Below are positions 21,852-26,682 of a stretch of 26,682 bases of DNA, piece by piece (position 1 is the stretch's first letter; each line of letters starts with the position of its first letter). A model generated the notes under the pieces. That model did not search any database. It saw only the letters and a program-made list of their open reading frames with translations, and was not told where the DNA came from. The translations under genes were made by a program, and so were the position numbers. Source of the DNA: JAYWFX01 sp043778575 (GTDB taxonomy: Bacteria > Patescibacteriota > JACMRA01); the NCBI GenBank assembly GCA_043778575.1, contig JAYWFX010000052.1, positions 1-26,682 on the forward strand, read 5' to 3'.

Positions 21852-22487
21852 TCAATTCAAAGTTTCTGGATGTTTTTGTATAAAAATATGATATTCTAAT
21901 GATATTTCTGACAATTTTTCCCTAGCAATTTCATTCATATAATTGGCATATTTCTGAACACAAGAAAATGTGCAAATCAAGTCAATAACTTTTCCAACAT
22001 TAAATGGTTCTGACTCAAAATTTTCCACTTTATTTAGATTTAACTGTGAATTATTATTTATATAATCAGCAGACATAATTGCATATATTGGGTTTGCAAT
22101 AAACCACTCTTCACCAGTAACAGTCTTAATATAATGTTTACTAAATTCATTAATAATCTTTTTTTCTAATGAAACACAGTCGCCTGTAGCTTGATAGTAT
22201 ACTATATTAACAGATAGTCTATTTGTAGGTAAAGCAGTAATTTGACTATATTTTTTTATCCTTTCTCTAAAATCACTATTTTTACCAGTAAATTTGGTTA
22301 GTCCAATTTTGTAATGACCTTCGCGTTCTATCAAATATATCCAGCCTGGATTAGGCATTTTTTGTATTTCTATATCAATCTTTTCTTCTTCAGTTAAATT
22401 TTCTATACTTTTTTCTGACCCCTTAAAAAACCTAAAAGTAAAGAATATGATAACAACCCAAAAAATAATTCTAAGAAAATCTTCCAT
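21852..22487 (-). CDS. Membrane-tethered GIY-YIG-like (T5orf172/MUG113) protein
   Basis: A 211-residue protein with an N-terminal membrane helix (about 5-20, LRIIFWVVIIFFTFRFF). A domain of the GIY-YIG nuclease superfamily, T5orf172/MUG113 branch, follows. GWIYLIE at 48-54 and YKIGLTK at 59-65 stand for the two GIY/YIG strands, DFRERIKKY (72-80) supplies the catalytic Arg region, and TGEEWFIANP (124-133) the glutamate and strand that end the domain. The C-terminal 75 residues are helical and unassigned. Base composition is visibly more AT-rich than korB, with more Ile/Asn/Lys, which may mark acquired DNA. Nuclease activity at the membrane would be unusual; an uptake or surface DNA role is speculation. 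Confidence 0.75.
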   Translation of the reverse strand: MEDFLRIIFWVVIIFFTFRFFKGSEKSIENLTEEEKIDIEIQKMPNPGWIYLIEREGHYKIGLTKFTGKNSDFRERIKKYSQITALPTNRLSVNIVYYQATGDCVSLEKKIINEFSKHYIKTVTGEEWFIANPIYAIMSADYINNNSQLNLNKVENFESEPFNVGKVIDLICTFSCVQKYANYMNEIAREKLSEISLEYHIFIQKHPETLN

Positions 22488-22564
22488 AGTATTTTCTAGG
22501 AATAATCTATAAAATTAATTTGGGCAAACTCATAAAACTAAGTTAAGGATATATCATACGATAC

Positions 22565-24259
22565 CTACAAAATTGGGGCGTTTGGTAGGATGTGGATTAC
22601 TGCATTGGTTGTATTTATATCATCTATTGGGGCTATTGTCAGATTATTTTTACTAATGACTTGTCCGATACCGTAACTGTTTGAGGTGTTTATCTGGAGT
22701 GTTGTGCCTGCTAGAGTGGTCAACGATTTTCCAGCTGACCATACAGTAAATGGATTTTTGCCAGCTACGACGTGTTGTTTCAGAAACGATTGGAGTTTTG
22801 TTTTGTTTTCTGGATTGAGATACTCAGCTAGATTTGGAACTGTTTTGAGTGCGTCGTCAGTCGGTGCAAAAACGGTGAGGTCGGGTGTGTTTTCGATATC
22901 CGTAGCTAGTCCTGATACATCCAGAGCTTTGAATAGTAGTGTAAATCTACCGTCATTGTTTAGTGCTTCGAGCGACCCTCCTGCCTTGAAGCTAGTTATA
23001 GGTGCAGTTTGAGAGCTAACTGGTTGAGCTGGGAGAATTGGAGCAACAGGGGAAATAAGTTTACTAGAAAATACCTCTGGCAAAATAATCTGATCGATCT
23101 CTAGTATGTTAAATGGTTTGGTATTTGAATATTGTTTTAGATCGATATTTAGACCACCGATAGTCATATTTTCACCATCTCTCTTTACTGGGAGTTCATT
23201 TCCAGCGAGAGTTTTTACGACACCACCATCTTTCAGATCATTTAGATTAATACCCCCAGATAGGATGTGACCCTTTAGGATATTTTGTAGAATTGGCTGA
23301 TTTGCTGCGAATGTGAGTTTGGTTAAGTTTTCAGATGAAACTTTGGTAAATGCTGAGTTATTAGGAGCTAGGATTGTAGCACTAGTCAAACCATTGAGAT
23401 CGCCGCCCACACCAGAACTACCTACAACACCCAAAAGAGTACTGTATTTTGGATCAGCAAGTGCAGTTTTGTAATCAAGCTTTGCATCCTGAGCACCGAG
23501 TACGCTAGAATTTGATGAGTTATTATTTGTGATATTTTGAGCTACTTTGGTTTGGTTCAAAAATAGGGGGATGAGCCACCAGAGTAATAATAAAAGTAGT
23601 AGCAGTGGTACGAGCCATTTTAGAAAGCTCCAATTGATTTCATCGTCATTTCTGCGTTGAGTTGACTTGGTTGATTTGATTTCGCTATCAGAATAGTCAT
23701 AATCTAAATCAGTTTTGACATCTGAGAATTGTGGATTCGTAAATGGTTGAGATTTTTTGGAGTGAGAATCAAAATCAGAGTCCAAATCAGAATTATGGGA
23801 ATGAACAAAATTACTAGCAACTCCTGCACCGACGACAGCCTCAGCCGAAACTACTTTGGGATTTGCTTTGGCTGAAGTATCAGTATCATTTAACTCACTC
23901 TTTACTACTCGAGAAACCCAATCATACCCAAACAAATAAGCATTTTCCTTGGCTAATTCTTCGGTCAGAAATAGTGTATGTGATGCTCCAACATTTTCTT
24001 TATTTACAGTATTGTCACATTTCCAGCTCCAGCCCTCAGCTTCTTCTTTGAAACCCCAGTTGAGTTTACTAGAAAACTTTCCACTTCTACCGAGTAGGTC
24101 TGAATTGTATTTGCAACCGCTTTGGCTTTTGAATTGCTGAGATGATCTACCTAGAATTTTATCACTAGGACGATCTAAATCCGATGTTGCTTCCCAAAAA
24201 TATTTTCCTGAATCTGTGTTTTTGAATTTCCAATTGAGTTTTTGCATAGGTTTTTGCAT
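22565..24259 (-). CDS. Single-span protein with two fasciclin (FAS1) domains
   Basis: A 564-residue chimera. Residues 7-112 hold two related W-F repeats (LNWKFKNTDSGKYFWEA...; LNWGFKEEAEGWSWKCD...) resembling DUF1508/YegP modules, each with a 'S---L---e--a---' tail. An acidic, Ser/Asp-rich linker follows (about 120-215). One long Leu-rich membrane helix (FLKWLVPLLLLLLLLWWLI) spans about 218-242. Outside it lie two FAS1 domains, about 265-390 and 425-560, each with the VFAP/ILAPNNSAF and GHILSGG or QHVVAGK H1/H2 motifs. FAS1 domains mediate adhesion in many organisms. A second ATG four codons in is possible. A TAAAAT ends 6 nt upstream of the first ATG. The repeats would be cytoplasmic and the FAS1 pair extracellular. 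Confidence 0.88.
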   Translation of the reverse strand: MQKPMQKLNWKFKNTDSGKYFWEATSDLDRPSDKILGRSSQQFKSQSGCKYNSDLLGRSGKFSSKLNWGFKEEAEGWSWKCDNTVNKENVGASHTLFLTEELAKENAYLFGYDWVSRVVKSELNDTDTSAKANPKVVSAEAVVGAGVASNFVHSHNSDLDSDFDSHSKKSQPFTNPQFSDVKTDLDYDYSDSEIKSTKSTQRRNDDEINWSFLKWLVPLLLLLLLLWWLIPLFLNQTKVAQNITNNNSSNSSVLGAQDAKLDYKTALADPKYSTLLGVVGSSGVGGDLNGLTSATILAPNNSAFTKVSSENLTKLTFAANQPILQNILKGHILSGGINLNDLKDGGVVKTLAGNELPVKRDGENMTIGGLNIDLKQYSNTKPFNILEIDQIILPEVFSSKLISPVAPILPAQPVSSQTAPITSFKAGGSLEALNNDGRFTLLFKALDVSGLATDIENTPDLTVFAPTDDALKTVPNLAEYLNPENKTKLQSFLKQHVVAGKNPFTVWSAGKSLTTLAGTTLQINTSNSYGIGQVISKNNLTIAPIDDINTTNAVIHILPNAPIL

Positions 24260-24328
24260 AGATATATTTTACTAATTATCTAATGATTCTTTGGATAAAT
24301 CTTTTTTTGTCAATTTTTATGGTATAGA

Positions 24329-26682
24329 TTAGACTTTTTTCTCTATTAAATCCTCAATAAATTGCTGTGTCCCTTTGACGTCAGGCGAATAGGTTGAAAT
24401 ATCTGGAAAGTCCAAATTCATTATTTTACTCCACACCACCTGAATCAATTGTGTGAGTTTTTGAATTTCATCTGAATCCATGAGTAGCGACAGGCTGTGA
24501 ATATGATTATACCCACTTCGACCGCTCTCAATAAACTCTAATTCACCAGAATTTACTACAAAATCTGAATAATCCCTAGAATTTTCAATCAATAACTTAT
24601 AGAAGCCGAGCTGCTGTCTGTACAAAAGTGTTTGGACATCTGATCCTTTCCATGCTGGCTTTGCTTTTCCTGTTTTGTAATCCACGACCACAACTTCTTT
24701 GTTTCTGCTATCATCTGCAAAAATCAATTTGTCTATTTGTCCTTTGAGTCGAGCCTCACCTACAATTACCCCTTGGTGTGCAAAATCTACCTCTACCTGA
24801 ACCTTTGATTCAAACACCTTGTGGGTATAATAAAACTCCAACTGTCGCTTCCCTTGATCACCAAATTTTGCTCGGTCTTGGTGAGACATTTTTTGTAAAT
24901 ACAGTGCTGACTCAAACTGCTGGAGGAGATATTCTATATCTGGGATACATCCAGTTTTTCTTTGTTCCACATACAGATCTCGGAGAGCTGCGTGAATAGC
25001 TGTACCATAACTCGTCTCTGGTCGCTTAGTTTGTGGGAAACTCAACAAATTATGCACTAAAAATCGCTGCGGCCCCCCTCGCTCCAAATTCAAAAAATTG
25101 TTTAAATGAGTCACACTGAGTTTATAGTTTTCTAAGTACATCAATAATAACTCTTTTTGCTGGCCGTCCAACAATATCAATTCCTGTGGTTTAGTAGTGT
25201 TTTGTAGGGCGATTGTCCTGAGTGCGTCTGGGTCAATTCCTAGGGTGTGTGAGTCAAAACTATCAAAGTTCAAATCCTGAAGTAGACTGAGTTTTTCGAC
25301 AGGTTTAGCATCTTTTTTATTGAGGTGACTGGTCAAACAGAGGTGAGATTTAGCTCGAGTTAACGCCACATAAAACAAGCGGATTTTATCATCAAGATGC
25401 TCGTCCAGTGCTGTCAGTCGAAGATTTGAAACAAATGGTAAATTGCTGCTTTTAGGTTTTGGTATCCAGCCAGATTGGTTGCAGCCAACTACAAAGACAT
25501 ACTCAAACTCTAGTCCTTTGGATTTGTGTGCTGTCATGAGAGCCACCGAATCACTACTTTGAGCAAATGGAGATCGATCTATGAGCGGTAGATTATTTCG
25601 CTGGAGTCTATCTACAAACTCAACAATATCACGAAGCATCAAAAATGACTTGGGTTTATGAACTCGGATTGCCTGAACCAGCGTCTTTAAGTTCGACAAA
25701 AATCTGACATACTGGGGATTGACTATACCCGAATCAGAGTCAAAGTGTCGATCAAAATAATAATTTTTGTATCCAGAAATCATTGGCGACTCATCAGAAT
25801 CAAGGACTTTAGTTGGTGTATTGGTTGGTATGTTTTCTACCTCCAAACCATCATCTTGAGTAGATTCTCCTAGGCTTTGATAAATGTTTTTTTCAGTTAC
25901 TCCCACAGCTTTGTCTATGATCCACTCGCCCGGCTTTTCTTTTGCACGAGCACCCAGCCACTCTAAAAAAGTAGCAATTTCAGTCAGTTTTACATCTAAA
26001 CCTAACTCCTCAGCACGCTTCATCTTTTGTATCCACGTAAGTCGCTCGCCAGATACTTTTTTTAGGCTGAGCTGGTATACACTATGAGGAGGCAAATTCC
26101 AAAAGTCAAGATTCAAAATGGTCGGCAACAAATCATCTAATTCAGGCTCATTTTCACTACAAAACAGTGAATTTACATACCGAAGCACCGTCAACAAACT
26201 AACTATATGCTCTTGATTAAACACATCTTGACCTCGCTCATAACTGATAGAAATATTGTGGGCATACATGATCTCAACCAACTGTGCTAAAGGAGCGTGA
26301 GTACGGGCGATAACTGCAATTTCCTTTGGAGAAACCCCACTCTGGATGAGTCGCTGGATTTCAAGTGCCACCCACACCAACTCCTCTTCACTGGTTGGAA
26401 GATCATGATACGATACAATTGTTTCGGGCTTCACCGCAAAGGCTACAATTTCTTTTTCTAACCCACTTTGACTTCCCAAACGCTCCTCGGACTGAGCGAT
26501 CACCTCGGTTGCTAAATCTAGAATTTTTTGACCTGAGCGGTAATTTGTCCCCAGCGTAATCACCTGCACATCCACAAACATCTGCTGAAAATCAAACATA
26601 TGCTTCACATTTGCCCCTTGAAACTTAAAAATTGCCTGATCGTCATCTCCAACCACCATTATGTTTGGTCTCCCTCGGTAGG
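24329..26682 (-). CDS. UvrD/Rep-like helicase with C-terminal PD-(D/E)XK nuclease, 5' truncated
   Basis: The frame is open to the right edge, so the Walker A part is outside the window. Visible superfamily 1A motifs, numbered from the first in-window Met: VGDDDQAIFKFQGA (3-16), LGTNYRSGQKIL (36-47), VALMTAHKSKGLEFEYVFVVG (372-392, split by the motif V core) and RLFYVALTRAKSHL (427-440). From about 510 there is a nuclease domain of the AddB/Cas4-like kind: GTAIHAALRDLY (His556), GEARLKGQIDKL (Asp643), and VVVDYKTGKAK (Asp660, Lys662). The cysteines of AddB iron-sulfur nucleases are not seen. Such fusions process DNA ends for recombination repair. Confidence 0.93.
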   Translation of the reverse strand, partial: YRGRPNIMVVGDDDQAIFKFQGANVKHMFDFQQMFVDVQVITLGTNYRSGQKILDLATEVIAQSEERLGSQSGLEKEIVAFAVKPETIVSYHDLPTSEEELVWVALEIQRLIQSGVSPKEIAVIARTHAPLAQLVEIMYAHNISISYERGQDVFNQEHIVSLLTVLRYVNSLFCSENEPELDDLLPTILNLDFWNLPPHSVYQLSLKKVSGERLTWIQKMKRAEELGLDVKLTEIATFLEWLGARAKEKPGEWIIDKAVGVTEKNIYQSLGESTQDDGLEVENIPTNTPTKVLDSDESPMISGYKNYYFDRHFDSDSGIVNPQYVRFLSNLKTLVQAIRVHKPKSFLMLRDIVEFVDRLQRNNLPLIDRSPFAQSSDSVALMTAHKSKGLEFEYVFVVGCNQSGWIPKPKSSNLPFVSNLRLTALDEHLDDKIRLFYVALTRAKSHLCLTSHLNKKDAKPVEKLSLLQDLNFDSFDSHTLGIDPDALRTIALQNTTKPQELILLDGQQKELLLMYLENYKLSVTHLNNFLNLERGGPQRFLVHNLLSFPQTKRPETSYGTAIHAALRDLYVEQRKTGCIPDIEYLLQQFESALYLQKMSHQDRAKFGDQGKRQLEFYYTHKVFESKVQVEVDFAHQGVIVGEARLKGQIDKLIFADDSRNKEVVVVDYKTGKAKPAWKGSDVQTLLYRQQLGFYKLLIENSRDYSDFVVNSGELEFIESGRSGYNHIHSLSLLMDSDEIQKLTQLIQVVWSKIMNLDFPDISTYSPDVKGTQQFIEDLIEKKV

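Noticed and set aside
1..26682. CRISPR array, transposon or prophage
   Set aside because: No spaced direct repeats, transposase or integrase motifs, or terminal inverted repeats were found; the only tandem repeat is the coding 42-bp unit.

Overview
The window looks like a chromosome segment of an ultra-small-genome bacterium of the Candidate Phyla Radiation (Patescibacteria). The evidence is indirect: gene density is high, gaps between genes are usually under 100 bp, base composition is AT-rich, and many genes are short hypothetical membrane or secreted proteins. Housekeeping enzymes are shortened (RsmI, HrcA). Energy genes are limited to class I aldolase, GAPDH and a two-gene 2-oxoacid:ferredoxin oxidoreductase. 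TGA is used as a normal stop (for example the HAD gene ending at 12438), which argues against the recoded Gracilibacteria/Absconditabacteria. I cannot place it in a phylum. No phage, transposon or CRISPR locus is visible, and both window edges cut a gene.

Layout. 1-3127: a truncated unknown gene, a DUF3605-like protein, a membrane-anchored protein, a secreted tandem-SH3b protein and an RMD1/DUF155 membrane protein. 3255-7530: translation and DNA-maintenance genes (rsmI, ruvB, rsmE) mixed with a small unknown gene and two convergent proteins that each have two membrane helices and a coiled coil. 7533-11721: class I fructose-bisphosphate aldolase, a membrane-anchored protein, an alpha/beta-hydrolase, a small membrane protein, a Ser/Thr/Asn-rich secreted protein and tRNA-Thr(GGU). 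11794-14246: HAD hydrolase, membrane protein and GAPDH, then a possible small RNA with a strong terminator. 14261-19071: rnhB, HIT protein, unknowns, an hrcA-like repressor with def, and gtrA. 19148-21837: 2-oxoacid:ferredoxin oxidoreductase alpha(gamma) and beta. 21852-26682: a membrane-tethered GIY-YIG-like protein, a fasciclin-domain membrane protein and a 5'-truncated UvrD-like helicase fused to a PD-(D/E)XK nuclease.

How the genes fit together. fbaB, gap and korAB are pieces of a fermentative route from hexose phosphates through triose phosphates to reduced ferredoxin and acyl-CoA. rsmI, rsmE, def and tRNA-Thr serve translation. ruvB, rnhB and the helicase-nuclease serve DNA maintenance. 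About a third of the genes encode envelope-anchored or exported proteins, as expected of a surface-attached, host-dependent cell.

The most striking pattern is in the promoters. About eleven genes have a recognisable -10 element (several with a -35 element 17 nt upstream) ending only 5-10 nt before the start codon, with no Shine-Dalgarno. This predicts leaderless mRNAs. Several divergent gene pairs share mirrored, overlapping promoters inside only about 30-40 bp.
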